Source: Pseudomonas gregormendelii
GTDB taxonomy: Bacteria; Pseudomonadota; Gammaproteobacteria; Pseudomonadales; Pseudomonadaceae
Assembly (NCBI RefSeq): GCF_017114825.1
Contig: NZ_JADEVO010000019.1
Span: forward strand, 1-64,000
Length of the DNA: 64,000 nucleotides
Direction: 5' to 3'
How positions within the stretch are numbered: the stretch's first letter is position 1; each line of letters opens with the position of its first letter. Shown here piece after piece: positions 1-8,300 of this stretch. The notes below the pieces were generated by a model. It was not told the origin of the DNA. It worked only from the letters and a program-made list of their open reading frames with translations, and did not search any database. Made by a program: the position numbers and the translations under genes.

Positions 1-18
1 CTGGCTGAGGCCCTGGAT

Positions 19-1052
19 ATGACCGATTTGAATGGCGGCGCGTTCTTCGACGCTGAGTTCGTGATAGGACATGGGGCAGCACCGTACCGGAAAGGTCAGG
101 TGTTGCACTCAGTTTTTGCCGCCGCCGGTCTAGCTAATATGCTATATTTTCCAGCATTAGCGATATCAATTAAGCAGCTAGTGTCAGCGGACTGTAGAAC
201 AGATTTCTTTAGTTACTCTAGCCTGCTTGATCAACTTACAAAAATATCCACTCCACTTCTCGCTGGAGTACTCACTATTTTTCTGCCTGTGCAATCAATA
301 TTTTTGGTTTCAGTCGCACTTCTACTTGCGGCTGTGCCCTTTTTAAGATTTATATGGCCTAGCTTGCAGCCAACTCTGCCAAATGCTGTGCTTACTATAA
401 GGTCAGTTTTTATCGACCTTATAAACGGAGTTAAAATCTTTCGATCTTTCGATCTTTAGACTTTTAGTTAAAAATAGGTTTTTTTTACTCGCTCTTAACA
501 TCTCTCGCTTTGGCTAGCTACGACCCTCACCTTGCATCGCTCATAACGTCTCTTCAATTTCCAGCGATTGTTTTTTCCTTAATAGTATCCTCTACCGCAG
601 CGGGTGCTGTATGTGCTGCCATTGCGGTTAAATTTAAAATAATAAAGTTTAATGAAATAAAGTTGCGGACTCTTGGGTTGGTTTTTTTTAGTGCCGGGGT
701 CTTGTCTGCATGTATTATTTTGTATTTCTCTTCTGTTATCCACCCTGCTTATTTTATGGTCTCTTGGCTTCTAAATGGATTTGGCTACGAGCTATTGATT
801 ATATCTTCTAATGTCATACTTCAAAATCTCTGTCCAGCAGAAAAGTTAGGAAGGGTTTCAGCGTCATTCAGAAGCCTGCAAATGCTCTGTATCGTCTTAG
901 GCCCAATATTAGGTAGTCTGCTTATTTCAATGTTTGGTCGGGCCTCACCTTTTATTTTGGCTTCTACATTAACTTTGCTCACTGCAGTATTGGCGATTTA
1001 TTTCCAGTGTGTGTCGAAGCGCATCGAAAATGCAGAATCACAAATGATGTGA
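19..1052 (+). pseudogene. MFS transporter remnant with two frameshifts
   Basis: Two adjacent reading frames (19-459 and 510-1052) together look like the later transmembrane segments of a major facilitator superfamily permease; the usual first membrane segments are missing. The first ~110 bases are GC-rich and do not resemble a transporter, while the rest is AT-rich, unlike the neighbours. The frame is lost at 442-457, two extra copies of CGATCTTT after ATCTTT; removing these 16 bases lets the frame run on through RLLVKNRFF. A second shift is needed and is most simply placed in the run of eight T at 479-486: removing one T opens the frame into the second half. This is most likely a dead, horizontally acquired gene. 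Substrate cannot be assigned. Confidence 0.7.
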
Positions 1053-1100
1053 GTTTGCCTCCGTCGTTCGACAGAGAAACCCAGGCTTGCGTCATTACCC

Positions 1101-1265
1101 TCAATACGCAACAACAGTTGTCCCCCCCACCGTCAGATCATTCGCTGCATGAGTGGTGCGCCAATCATCAGTGGCGTCCCATTGCAGGATATCCCCGGGA
1201 TTATTGAACGCCTGCCAGGTTTCACCGATGGGCGCGGCAACGCTCGTTTGGATCTTGATTTTCAT
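1101..1265 (-). pseudogene. Truncated SRPBCC (AHSA1/START-like) domain gene
   Basis: The minus-strand frame from ATG at 1265 starts MKIKIQTSVAAPIGETWQAF and continues to VGG, which is the usual N-terminal third of SRPBCC/activator-of-Hsp90-like ligand-binding proteins (normally about 140 residues). After VGG the similarity ends and a stop follows within a few codons, leaving 54 residues. It points toward the transporter remnant and is probably another broken gene of the same accessory patch. An upstream GTG or ATG extension is possible but adds no recognisable sequence. Confidence 0.55.
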
Positions 1266-1334
1266 AATGTAAAAGCCATTCCGGCACAAACCGGGCGTCC
1301 AGTGGCAAGTACGCGCATGTAGTGGCCGCTCGCT

Positions 1335-1589
1335 CTAGGCATGGCGGTTCCTGATTAGCATTTGTTCTATCTCGGTCAGGATGCGGTGCGGGTCAGCACC
1401 CAGATTCATGGAGACCTCGAGGAATTCAATCACGTCGAGCCTGCGCTCTCCACGCTCATACTTCGATACGTAGGACTGAGGTCGGCCCAGCTTTTCGGAC
1501 AGCTCTTGCTGAGTGAGCTGCGAGGTCTTCCGTGCCTCGACCAAAAGCGCGAGAAAGTGTTGATACGGTGCTGTGTGAATCGTCTTCAT
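1335..1589 (-). CDS. Small XRE-family helix-turn-helix regulator
   Basis: About 84 residues forming a single Cro/C1-type HTH: LTQQELSEKLGRPQSYVSKYERGERRLDVIEFLEV is the classic helix 2-helix 3 region with the XRE-like SYVSKYERGER stretch. No ligand or oligomerisation domain follows, so it is a minimal DNA-binding protein. The ATG at 1589 is chosen; an in-frame TTG at 1613 would add eight residues and lies nearer an AAGG sequence, so the start is uncertain. The upstream 1622-1672 stretch has two inverted repeats that are natural operator candidates, implying autoregulation. Stand-alone XRE proteins of this kind are found in phage remnants and restriction or toxin modules; no partner gene is present here. 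Confidence 0.8.
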   Translation of the reverse strand: MKTIHTAPYQHFLALLVEARKTSQLTQQELSEKLGRPQSYVSKYERGERRLDVIEFLEVSMNLGADPHRILTEIEQMLIRNRHA

Positions 1590-1621
1590 GCTGATCTGCC
1601 GATTTTTTACCAACAGATCAA

Positions 1622-1672
1622 ATAAACCTTTTTCAGGTTTATCCCAAAACGGGTTTGGCCCGTTTTAGGTTT
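1622..1672. promoter_or_regulatory. Nested inverted repeats upstream of the XRE gene
   Basis: Two perfect 8-bp inverted repeats lie back to back: ATAAACCT (1622-1629) / AGGTTTAT (1635-1642) and AAAACGGG (1646-1653) / CCCGTTTT (1659-1666), followed at once by a further AGGTTT half-site (1667-1672). Another AGGTTTAT occurs at 1763-1770. They sit just upstream of the XRE start. Location and symmetry suggest operator sites for that repressor; this is inference. Confidence 0.5.
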
Positions 1673-1781
1673 GTGGTAGATTCTGATTTTCTTCGCAGAC
1701 GTTGGGAGCATGTCGTGGCGTCGACCAGCACAAGAGCAATCAGGAAGGATGCCAAAGCGGACAGGTTTATTTCAGGCATTA

Positions 1782-1808
1782 AAAAGCCGGCTTGTGGCCG
1801 GCTTCTCG
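1782..1808 (-). terminator. Rho-independent terminator (minus strand)
   Basis: On the minus strand GAAGCCGGC, a CACAA loop and GCCGGC run into TTTTTAA. It is a textbook intrinsic terminator and lies 15 bases after the stop of the short ORF at 1823-1948, which supports that something is transcribed leftward here, either that ORF or read-through from the repressor gene. Confidence 0.75.
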
Positions 1809-1822
1809 GGGACTGGCTTGAT

Positions 1823-1948
1823 TCATTTTTGGTAAACCGCGCCAGCCTTCAAAACGTACACCCGGCTCTTGCGTCCGGCTGTGGGACCTGGGGAGAAAAT
1901 CATCTGCCAGGTCGGTGCGATCTGGGCCTCGGAAGGGTCGATGCGCAA
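1823..1948 (-). CDS. Short unrecognised ORF ending at a terminator
   Basis: A 41-residue frame on the minus strand, reading from a TTG as LRIDPSEAQIAPTWQMIF and ending VLKAGAVYQK, with sensible codon use and a strong terminator right after the stop. The frame stays open upstream to about 2030 without an ATG; an internal ATG at residue 16 is the other start choice. No Shine-Dalgarno sequence is evident. It may be a real small phage-type gene or the tail of a degraded one. Function unknown. Confidence 0.35.
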   Translation of the reverse strand: MRIDPSEAQIAPTWQMIFSPGPTAGRKSRVYVLKAGAVYQK

Positions 1949-2018
1949 ATGTGGGGCGCAGCATACTGATTTTTGTGGGCAATTCCCAGTGTGACGTGGC
2001 CGGTAGAGCGTTTCGGTG

Positions 2019-2046
2019 TGTAGCAGCTAGCTGCACAGCTGCTACA
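2019..2046. repeat. 10-bp inverted repeat after the repressor gene
   Basis: TGTAGCAGCT (2019-2028) and AGCTGCTACA (2037-2046) are perfect complements around an 8-base loop, 17 bases beyond the stop of the repressor gene. There is no T-run on either side, so it is a stable RNA hairpin or a protein site rather than a standard terminator. Confidence 0.5.
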
Positions 2047-2062
2047 GGTCAGTTCGTCAGGT

Positions 2063-2815
2063 TTACAGGAACGGCACGATCGGCCGGCGTTTGTTGAGGG
2101 TGGACCACCAGAAGACCCAGCCGAGCACGCGGATGTTTTCTTCTTCGATTTGCGCCGAGCGGAAGACTTCGTCGGGGTATTGGGCGTTGTTGTGACTGCG
2201 CATGCGAATGGCGTTGCCGGGCACGCGGTGCAGGTATTTGATCAGGAGCATACCATCGTGTTCGACGGCGTAGATCTCGCCGTCGATGATTTGAGTGAGT
2301 CCGCGATCGATTGCGAGCAGGGAGCCGTCTTCGATTTTCTCGGCCATGCTGTTGCCCATCATTCGTGCGCAAATGGCGTCGGAATATTTGATTTCCAGGG
2401 AGTCGAGGTCGCAGCGGGGCAGGCGGATGAAGTTTTCCGGGTCCTTGCCGACGTGGGTTTTGCTGGAGCCGGGTGTAATTGGCATTTCCTTGTAGAAGGG
2501 CACTTCGACATCCGTCGGCTCGATCACCTGGTAGGTGCCGCGGATGGCATGGGCGTCGAAGATGTTGCCGGTGTTTTCGATCTGGCGCGCTTCCGTGGCG
2601 TCCTTGGGGCCTTCGCCGATTTTCAGCCAGGCGCTGTTGATGGACAGAATCCTGGCGACTTCTTCCATGCGGTACTCGGGCACGCCTCGGGTGTACCAGT
2701 TATGGACGTTTTGCGCATTGGAGATCTGCAGGAAGTCGGCGAATGCCGTCGTCGTGATCTTCGCTTCCTCGAGGGCTGCCTTGAATCGTTTGCCACAGGT
2801 TTTGTTCTTTTTCAT
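2063..2815 (-). CDS. PrtR/LexA-like XRE-S24 repressor
   Basis: 250 residues: an N-terminal helix-turn-helix domain (about 1-70, with FADFLQISNAQNVHNWYTRG) and a C-terminal S24/LexA-type self-cleaving domain. The nucleophile serine is in ARMMGNSMAEKIEDG and the general-base lysine in GMLLIKYLHRV. This is the architecture of lambda CI, HumR and the pyocin repressor PrtR, which are inactivated when RecA is activated by DNA damage. I see no clear Ala-Gly cleavage pair in the linker. No pyocin, tailocin or prophage structural genes follow, so it is an orphan in this window. ATG at 2815 is chosen over an upstream TTG at 2842. The palindrome at 2946-2962 is a plausible operator. Confidence 0.85.
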   Translation of the reverse strand: MKKNKTCGKRFKAALEEAKITTTAFADFLQISNAQNVHNWYTRGVPEYRMEEVARILSINSAWLKIGEGPKDATEARQIENTGNIFDAHAIRGTYQVIEPTDVEVPFYKEMPITPGSSKTHVGKDPENFIRLPRCDLDSLEIKYSDAICARMMGNSMAEKIEDGSLLAIDRGLTQIIDGEIYAVEHDGMLLIKYLHRVPGNAIRMRSHNNAQYPDEVFRSAQIEEENIRVLGWVFWWSTLNKRRPIVPFL

Positions 2816-2914
2816 AAACGCGAGTTTAATGCGGCGGGCCAAGGCTTTGAATCAACGAGCCGTTCAAATATCGCCTGATTTTTGCCACGGGATGTAAGAC
2901 GCTTTGTAGGAAAA

Positions 2915-2962
2915 TTAAACAAAGAAAAACCAATTCGGCTTGTTGTTAAACACATTGTTTAA
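2915..2962. promoter_or_regulatory. Candidate operator of the PrtR-like repressor
   Basis: TTAAACA-CAT-TGTTTAA (2946-2962) is a perfect 17-bp palindrome, and a third half-site TTAAACAA lies at 2915-2922. Their spacing and position 100-147 bases upstream of the repressor start suit a phage-type operator. It also abuts the ppa terminator, so the two genes share this short region. Confidence 0.45.
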
Positions 2963-3009
2963 GGCGCTTTTCAGCGCCCATAAAAAACCCCGGGTCTCCG
3001 GGGTTTTTC
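2963..3009 (-). terminator. ppa terminator
   Basis: AAAAACCCCGG (2983-2993), loop GTCT and CCGGGGTTTTT (2998-3008) form an 11-bp stem flanked by A and T runs, so it can end transcription in both directions. A second hairpin, GGCGCT-TTTC-AGCGCC (2963-2978), follows on the repressor side. Confidence 0.85.
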
Positions 3010-3044
3010 TTGAAGCTGCAAGCTTGGGGCTCGAAGCGGCTTCT

Positions 3045-3572
3045 TTAGCCTTTATAGGCCGCAACCGACTTCATGATCTCGGTGCGGGCTGCTTCTGCGT
3101 CGCCCCAACCTTCGATCTTCACCCATTTGCCTTTTTCGAGGTCTTTGTAGTTCTCGAAGAAGTGCTTGATCTGTTCCAGCAGCAGGGCTGGCAGATCGGT
3201 GTATTCCTTCACGTCGACGTACAGCTGGGACAGCTTGTCGTGCGGGACTGCGATGACTTTGGCATCGCCGCCGCCGTCGTCGGTCATGTGCAGGATGCCG
3301 ACCGGACGAGCGCGGATCACCGAGCCTGGGGCAACCGGGTAAGGGGTTACGACCAGCACGTCGAGGGGGTCACCGTCGTCAGCCAGGGTGTTCGGGATGA
3401 AACCGTAGTTGGCCGGGTAGAACATCGGGGTGGCCATGAAACGGTCAACGAACAGGCAATCGCTGTCTTTGTCGATTTCGTACTTGATCGGCGCGTGGTT
3501 GGCCGGAATCTCGATCGCGACGTAGATGTCGTTCGGCAGGTCTTTGCCAGCCGGAATCTTGCTGTAGCTCAT
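3045..3572 (-). CDS. ppa: Inorganic pyrophosphatase
   Basis: 175 residues, the usual length of bacterial family I soluble pyrophosphatase. It hydrolyses the pyrophosphate released by polymerases and ligases in the cytoplasm. The metal-binding signature [10 protein letters not shown] is at residues 65-74, preceded by the conserved [11 protein letters not shown] stretch. It is transcribed alone, with a TATAAT -10 box (complement of 3635-3640), a 5' leader holding two copies of TTTTTGGTCAA, and a strong terminator. It marks the left edge of the conserved chromosomal block; everything to its left looks accessory. Confidence 0.97.
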   Translation of the reverse strand: MSYSKIPAGKDLPNDIYVAIEIPANHAPIKYEIDKDSDCLFVDRFMATPMFYPANYGFIPNTLADDGDPLDVLVVTPYPVAPGSVIRARPVGILHMTDDGGGDAKVIAVPHDKLSQLYVDVKEYTDLPALLLEQIKHFFENYKDLEKGKWVKIEGWGDAEAARTEIMKSVAAYKG

Positions 3573-3591
3573 TGGGCGGTGCCCCCGTTAG

Positions 3592-3640
3592 TTGACCAAA
3601 AACACTTGGCCGGATTGACCAAAAAGTGGCGGCGATTATA
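3592..3640 (-). promoter_or_regulatory. ppa promoter and direct-repeat leader
   Basis: Read on the minus strand, TATAAT (3635-3640) is a good -10 box. The 11-mer TTTTTGGTCAA then occurs twice (3615-3625 and 3592-3602), 23 bases apart, between the expected start site and the ppa ATG at 3572. No well-matched -35 box is visible. The repeats could bind a regulator or be RNA-level sites; this is inference. Confidence 0.5.
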
Positions 3641-3685
3641 GGCATATTCCGCCGTCGATGCCACGTACCAAGGGTCGTAGAGACC

Positions 3686-4498
3686 TTAGTCGTGTGCCTG
3701 ATAGACCGGGTCTTCGGCCTGAAGTTGCCGCAGCCGGGCGAGCGGGTCCTGCCGGTAAAACAGCTTCAGCTGCTCGTAGACCTGAGGATACGCCTCGTGC
3801 AGCAAATCCGGGGCGCTGAAGAAGTATTCGCTGGTGACGGCAAAGAACTCCGCAGGATTCTCTGCGGCGTACGGGTCAATGGCGGTCTGGGCGTCGGGAT
3901 CTTGGTCCAGTTGCCCATCGAGGTCGTCGTACGCCTGCTGCATGACCCGGGCCCAGTCGCTGACCCGCATGTCGGCATGCAGCGGCGGCAGGCCGTTGGC
4001 GTCGCCGTTGAGCATGTCGAGTTTGTGTGCGAGTTCGTGGATGACCAGGTTGTAGCCTTCCCAGCCGCCGCTGGCCATCACGCCCGGCCAGGCGAGGATG
4101 ATCGGGCCTTGCTGCCAGGCTTCACCGCTGTGTTCGCCATCCCACTCATGCTCGACGCCGCTCGCGTCGCGATGGCGCTGAGGGCTGAGGAAGTCATCCG
4201 GGTACAGAACGATCTCGTGAAAACCCTGATACCAGTTCAGGTCACCCAGGTGCAGCAACGGCAATTGCGCCTGGACGGCCAACAGCAGGCGCTGTTCCTG
4301 GTGCAGTTCGACGCCGGGCAGGGCGGTCAGGTGTTTATCGTCGAGGAACAGCACGCTGGCTTCACGCAGCCACTGGTCTTCCTCGGCGCTGATGCCGTCG
4401 AGGAAGCTCAAATGATGGCGCACCCGTTGCCACAGGTCGTCGGCAATCGGGTGCTTTGCCAGGATGCGCTGGCGCCGCCAGGCGCTCAGGGACCACAT
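3686..4498 (-). CDS. mtfA: MtfA-like zinc-dependent peptidase
   Basis: 270 residues matching the M90 glucose-regulated metallopeptidase family (E. coli MtfA, which interacts with the repressor Mlc and has aminopeptidase activity). The zinc motif HELAHKLD is at 154-161; a further NPAEFFAVTSEYFF stretch supplies the third ligand region. No signal peptide, so cytosolic. The gene starts six bases after the stop of dedA, so the two are likely cotranscribed. Whether it acts on sugar uptake in Pseudomonas, which lacks the same PTS wiring, is unknown. Confidence 0.88.
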   Translation of the reverse strand: MWSLSAWRRQRILAKHPIADDLWQRVRHHLSFLDGISAEEDQWLREASVLFLDDKHLTALPGVELHQEQRLLLAVQAQLPLLHLGDLNWYQGFHEIVLYPDDFLSPQRHRDASGVEHEWDGEHSGEAWQQGPIILAWPGVMASGGWEGYNLVIHELAHKLDMLNGDANGLPPLHADMRVSDWARVMQQAYDDLDGQLDQDPDAQTAIDPYAAENPAEFFAVTSEYFFSAPDLLHEAYPQVYEQLKLFYRQDPLARLRQLQAEDPVYQAHD

Positions 4499-4504
4499 GG
4501 CCGG

Positions 4505-5161
4505 TCAGTGTTGGGCGGTTTTGGAGCTGGAGCCACCCATGCGGCTGCGCACGATACCGATGATCATCGGAATCAGCGACAGCAGAATGATGCCGACCAC
4601 CAGCAACGACAGGTTGGTCTTGATGAACGGTACGTTGCCGAAGAAGTAGCCCAGCGTCACCAGCCCGCCGACCCAGAGGATGGTGCCCAGTACGCTGAAA
4701 AAGAAGAAACGCGGGTAAGGCATCCTGGCAACGCCGGCGACGAACGGTGCGAAGGTGCGGATGATCGGCAGGAAGCGCGCCAGGGTCACCGTTTTGCCAC
4801 CGTGCTTGTCGTAGAAGTCGTGGGTCTGCTGCAAGTAGTCGCGACGAAAGATTTTCGAGTTGGGGTTGCTGAACAAGCGCTCGCCCGCCGTTCGTCCGAT
4901 CACGTAGTTGGTGCTGTCGCCGAGGATGGCCGCCAGCATCAACAGGCCTCCCAGCAGTACCGGGTCCATGCCGCCACCGGCGGCTACGGCACCGGCGATG
5001 AACAACAGGGAATCGCCCGGCAGGAACGGCATGACCACCAGGCCGGTCTCGCAGAAGATCACCAGGAACAGAATGGCGTAGATCCATGGCCCGTAGTTGT
5101 TGACCAGCAAATCGAGGTAGACGTCGAGATGCAGGATAAGGTCGAGCGGGTTGAAATCCAT
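4505..5161 (-). CDS. DedA-family inner-membrane protein
   Basis: About 218 residues with the DedA/SNARE-associated (VTT) fold: re-entrant loop region with FLPGDSLLFIAGA, the GDSTNYVIGR motif, then RFLPIIRTFAPFVAGVARMPY before the C-terminal membrane segments. DedA proteins are thought to be undecaprenyl-phosphate or phospholipid transporters/flippases needed for membrane homeostasis. ATG at 5161 is preferred because AGGTG sits seven bases upstream; a GTG at 5170 is in frame. A second DedA domain occurs in the fusion protein at 21013-22329. Confidence 0.9.
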   Translation of the reverse strand: MDFNPLDLILHLDVYLDLLVNNYGPWIYAILFLVIFCETGLVVMPFLPGDSLLFIAGAVAAGGGMDPVLLGGLLMLAAILGDSTNYVIGRTAGERLFSNPNSKIFRRDYLQQTHDFYDKHGGKTVTLARFLPIIRTFAPFVAGVARMPYPRFFFFSVLGTILWVGGLVTLGYFFGNVPFIKTNLSLLVVGIILLSLIPMIIGIVRSRMGGSSSKTAQH

Positions 5162-5350
5162 GGAAAGCACCTGTGGTGACGGCCCGACTCAGCAAGCCTG
5201 TGCGAATGACTACGCGAAAAGGCCTACAAGGGGATGTAGTTTTTCTTACGAGCCGAAAAGGTCGGCATTATACGAGCTGACAACTGAAAAGCCCGTTGAG
5301 TTTGTAGCGGGGGATGTCGGGGAGACCGGCGGTGTATTCGGCAGGGTTTT

Positions 5351-5437
5351 GTGTGGGCTGCTCGCGATCTGGTGTGTCATGCAGCAACTGAGGTGAATGT
5401 GCCACCGCTATCGCGAGCAAGCTTTGCTCCCACAGTA
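5351..5437. repeat. REP element pair
   Basis: Inverted copies of the Pseudomonas REP core, GTGTGGGCTGCTCGCGAT and ATCGCGAGCAAGCTTTGCT plus CCCACAG, lie about 40 bases apart between the dedA and GNAT genes. Such pairs (BIME/REPIN-like) are non-coding and can stabilise transcript ends. Confidence 0.75.
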
Positions 5438-5481
5438 AAGGGTGAGCGTGCACCCTCAGTCGCGAGCTCCGGGTGTATCGC

Positions 5482-5940
5482 TCAGAGTTCGTCGCTGATC
5501 GGCAGCACGTAGTTCTTGAACTCGGTGTCTTCCTTGAAGCCAATGGACTCGTAGGTTTTCTGCGCGACTTCGTTATCACTGCTGGTGGAAACGCGCATGC
5601 GCACGGCGTTGGTGTCCTTGGCCATCTTCTTCGCAGTGCGGATCAGATTGTCGGCCACCAGTTGGCGCCGGGCATCTTCGGCGACGTAGATGTCGTTCAG
5701 GATCCACACGCGTTTGAGCGACAGCGAAGAAAAGCTTGGGTACAGCTGGCAGAAGCCCATCAGCTTGCTGTCGTCATCGGATACGGCCAGGTAAATCACC
5801 GACTCCTTGCGACGCAGGCGTTTTTCGAGGAACGCCCGGGATGAGTCCGGATAAGGCAGGGAGCCATAGAACTCGCGGTATTTGACGAATAACGGGGTCA
5901 GCATGTCCAGGTGTTCGAGGGTCGCTTGAATAATCCGCAT
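5482..5940 (-). CDS. GNAT-family N-acetyltransferase
   Basis: 152 residues with the GNAT fold. LNDIYVAEDARRQLVADNLI is the beta4-alpha3 acetyl-CoA binding region, although the pyrophosphate loop is less canonical (EDARRQLVA in place of R/QxxGxG/A), and AQKTYESIGFKED is the usual motif B. It transfers an acetyl group from acetyl-CoA to an unknown amine. It stands alone between a REP pair and eutC, all on the minus strand, with a 118-base gap from eutC that would allow its own promoter. Confidence 0.85.
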   Translation of the reverse strand: MRIIQATLEHLDMLTPLFVKYREFYGSLPYPDSSRAFLEKRLRRKESVIYLAVSDDDSKLMGFCQLYPSFSSLSLKRVWILNDIYVAEDARRQLVADNLIRTAKKMAKDTNAVRMRVSTSSDNEVAQKTYESIGFKEDTEFKNYVLPISDEL

Positions 5941-6058
5941 CGATAGGTCTCGTCTTCAAGTGGCTGTCTTCACGTGCTCTGGCGGCGAACGGTTCTCACT
6001 CGGCAGCCGTGCGTCGATCCTGCCTGAAACCGCAGGCCAAACGCAATGCGGAAACGGT

Positions 6059-6895
6059 TCAGGCTTCTGGTGGGCTGAGCAGGAAGTTGCCTTTCATTTC
6101 AACGTCCGGGTCCGCTTCGAGGGTTTGCACCTGGGCCTCATCCTTCAGATTGACCCCGGATAACTGCCGCCGACAGGCCTCGCGCATCAGGTACAGCAAA
6201 CGATGGGCCGCCATGCCGTAGCTCAAGCCCTCGAGACGAACGTTGGAAATACAGTTGCGATAGGCATCGGTCAGTCCGACCTTGGGGTTGTAGGTGAAGT
6301 ACAGCCCCAGGCTGTCCGGCGAGCTGAGGCCGGGGCGTTCGCCAATCAGTATGACTACCATCTTTGCGCCCAGCAGCTCGCCGATTTCGTCACCCACGGC
6401 GACTCGACCCTGTTCCACCAGGATCACCGGCGACACTGACCAGCCTTCGGCCTGGATCTGTTCTTCCATGCGCTCCAGGAAAGGCAGGGTGTGCCGATGC
6501 ACGGCCAGCGCCGACAGGCCGTCGGCCACCACGATGACCAGGTCCACTCCGCCGGGGTTGGCTTGTGCGTGTTCGCGCAGGGTCTGGGCCGACTCGTCGC
6601 TCAATTTCCGGCCCAGATCGGGGCGTTGCAGATAGCTGTGGCGGTCGGTGGCGGCACTGCGCAGCAGCAGGCTTTGACGTGCGCGTTGATCAAGTTGTGC
6701 ACTGATAGCGGAGTGATCAAACGGCAGATGCACTGCGTCCCGCGCCTGGGCGTGGGCCAGCTGGAAGTCCAGCTGGGCACTGGTGGGCATGCTGGTGCCA
6801 GTTCGTCCGAGGGCGATCCGCGCCGGTGTCAGGCGGCGCAGTTCCAGCCAGGGGTTTTGCGGATCAACAGGTGGTTTGTCCATATCAACACTCAT
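6059..6895 (-). CDS. eutC: Ethanolamine ammonia-lyase small subunit
   Basis: 278 residues of EutC, the light chain that with EutB forms the adenosylcobalamin-dependent enzyme converting ethanolamine to acetaldehyde and ammonia. Recognisable stretches are [35 protein letters not shown] and the cobalamin-contacting RNCISNVR segment. The ATG at 6895 overlaps the eutB stop in an ATGA junction, indicating translational coupling and equal subunit production; longer upstream frames are artefacts. Confidence 0.96.
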   Translation of the reverse strand: MSVDMDKPPVDPQNPWLELRRLTPARIALGRTGTSMPTSAQLDFQLAHAQARDAVHLPFDHSAISAQLDQRARQSLLLRSAATDRHSYLQRPDLGRKLSDESAQTLREHAQANPGGVDLVIVVADGLSALAVHRHTLPFLERMEEQIQAEGWSVSPVILVEQGRVAVGDEIGELLGAKMVVILIGERPGLSSPDSLGLYFTYNPKVGLTDAYRNCISNVRLEGLSYGMAAHRLLYLMREACRRQLSGVNLKDEAQVQTLEADPDVEMKGNFLLSPPEA

Positions 6896-8286
6896 CCCAA
6901 TTGCGCCAAGGCCTGGCGGAAAGCCGGGGGCAGGTTGTTGCCGAAGAGGACCTTGCCGTCCGCCTGGGTGAAGATGCCCATCCTGGCCAGCCACTGTTCG
7001 AATTCCGGCGCGGGTTTCAGGCCCAGGGTCTGCCGGGCATAGAGCGCGTCATGGAACGAGGTGGTCTGGTAGTTGAGCATGATGTCGTCGGAGCCGGGGA
7101 TGCCCATGATGAAATTGATCCCGGCAACGCCCAGCAAGGTCAGCAGGGTGTCCATGTCGTCCTGGTCGGCTTCAGCGTGGTTGGTGTAGCAGATGTCGCA
7201 GCCCATGGGCACGCCCAGCAGCTTGCCGCAGAAGTGATCCTCGAGGCCGGCGCGGATGATTTGCTTGCCGTTGTACAGGTATTCGGGGCCGATAAACCCG
7301 ACCACCGTGTTCACCAGGAACGGTTTGAAATGTCGCGCAACGGCGTAGGCCCGGGTTTCACAAGTCTGTTGATCGACCCCGTGGTGGGCGTTGGCGGACA
7401 ACGCACTGCCCTGGCCGGTCTCGAAATACATCAGGTTCTTCCCCAGAGTGCCGCGATTCAGGCTTAGCCCGGCGTCGTAGCCTTCCTGCAGGACATTGAG
7501 GTTGATGCCGAAACTGGCATTGGCCGCTTCGGTGCCGGCGATGGACTGGAACACCAGGTCCAGGGGAACTCCGCGATTGACCGCTTCGATGGAGGTCGTG
7601 ACATGGGTCAGCACACACGCCTGGGTCGGGATGTCATAGCGCTGGATGATGGCATCGAGCATTTCCAGCATCGCGCAGATGGAGGCGATGCTGTCGGTGG
7701 CCGGGTTGATCCCGATCATGGCGTCGCCGTTGCCATACAGCAGGCCATCGAGAATGCTCGCGGCAATGCCGGCGGGTTCGTCGGTGGGGTGATTGGGCTG
7801 CAAACGAGTGGAGAGCCGGCCGCGCAAGCCCATCGTGCCGCGGAACCGGGTGACCACGCGGATCTTCTGCGCGACCAGCACCAGGTCCTGTACGCGCATG
7901 ATCTTCGATACGGCAGCGACCATTTCCGGGATCAGGCCAGGTGCGAGGGCGCGCAGGCTCTGTTCGTCGGCGTGGTCGCTGAGCAGCCAGTCGCGAAAAC
8001 CGCCGACGGTTAAGTGGCTGACCACCGCGAAGGCCTGCTTGTCGTGGGTGTCGATGATCAGCCGGGTGACTTCATCGGCTTCATAGGGGATTAGTACTTC
8101 CTGCAGGAAGTGGGTCAGCGGGATGTCGGCCAGCGCCATTTGCGCGGCCACCCGCTCGCCGTCGTTGAGCGCGGCAACGCCGGCCAGGAAGTCCCCGGAG
8201 CGTGCCGGGCTGGCCTTGGCCATGACGTCCTTGAGGCTTTCGAACCGATAGACCTGGGCGCCGACGGTGTGAGCAAAACTAGCCAT
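6892..8286 (-). CDS. eutB: Ethanolamine ammonia-lyase large subunit
   Basis: 464 residues, standard length for EutB, a TIM-barrel that holds the substrate and adenosylcobalamin. Seen are the conserved [33 protein letters not shown] and [27 protein letters not shown] regions (only short parts quoted). It lies directly downstream of the permease gene, from which it is separated by 51 bases that hold a strong hairpin. There are no shell-protein, reactivase (EutA) or adenosyltransferase (EutT) genes beside it. Confidence 0.97.
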   Translation of the reverse strand: MASFAHTVGAQVYRFESLKDVMAKASPARSGDFLAGVAALNDGERVAAQMALADIPLTHFLQEVLIPYEADEVTRLIIDTHDKQAFAVVSHLTVGGFRDWLLSDHADEQSLRALAPGLIPEMVAAVSKIMRVQDLVLVAQKIRVVTRFRGTMGLRGRLSTRLQPNHPTDEPAGIAASILDGLLYGNGDAMIGINPATDSIASICAMLEMLDAIIQRYDIPTQACVLTHVTTSIEAVNRGVPLDLVFQSIAGTEAANASFGINLNVLQEGYDAGLSLNRGTLGKNLMYFETGQGSALSANAHHGVDQQTCETRAYAVARHFKPFLVNTVVGFIGPEYLYNGKQIIRAGLEDHFCGKLLGVPMGCDICYTNHAEADQDDMDTLLTLLGVAGINFIMGIPGSDDIMLNYQTTSFHDALYARQTLGLKPAPEFEQWLARMGIFTQADGKVLFGNNLPPAFRQALAQLG

Positions 8287-8300
8287 ACAGATTCTCCGTG

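Noticed and set aside
1710-1835. 41-residue plus-strand frame beginning MSWRRPAQEQ
   Set aside because: It runs across a minus-strand terminator hairpin, its ribosome-binding site is too close to the ATG, and it overlaps the minus-strand ORF. Most likely chance.
3626-5179. Long plus-strand frame opposite mtfA and dedA
   Set aside because: It is antisense to two recognised genes, with His/Gln/Val-rich composition typical of the reverse frame of GC-rich coding DNA.
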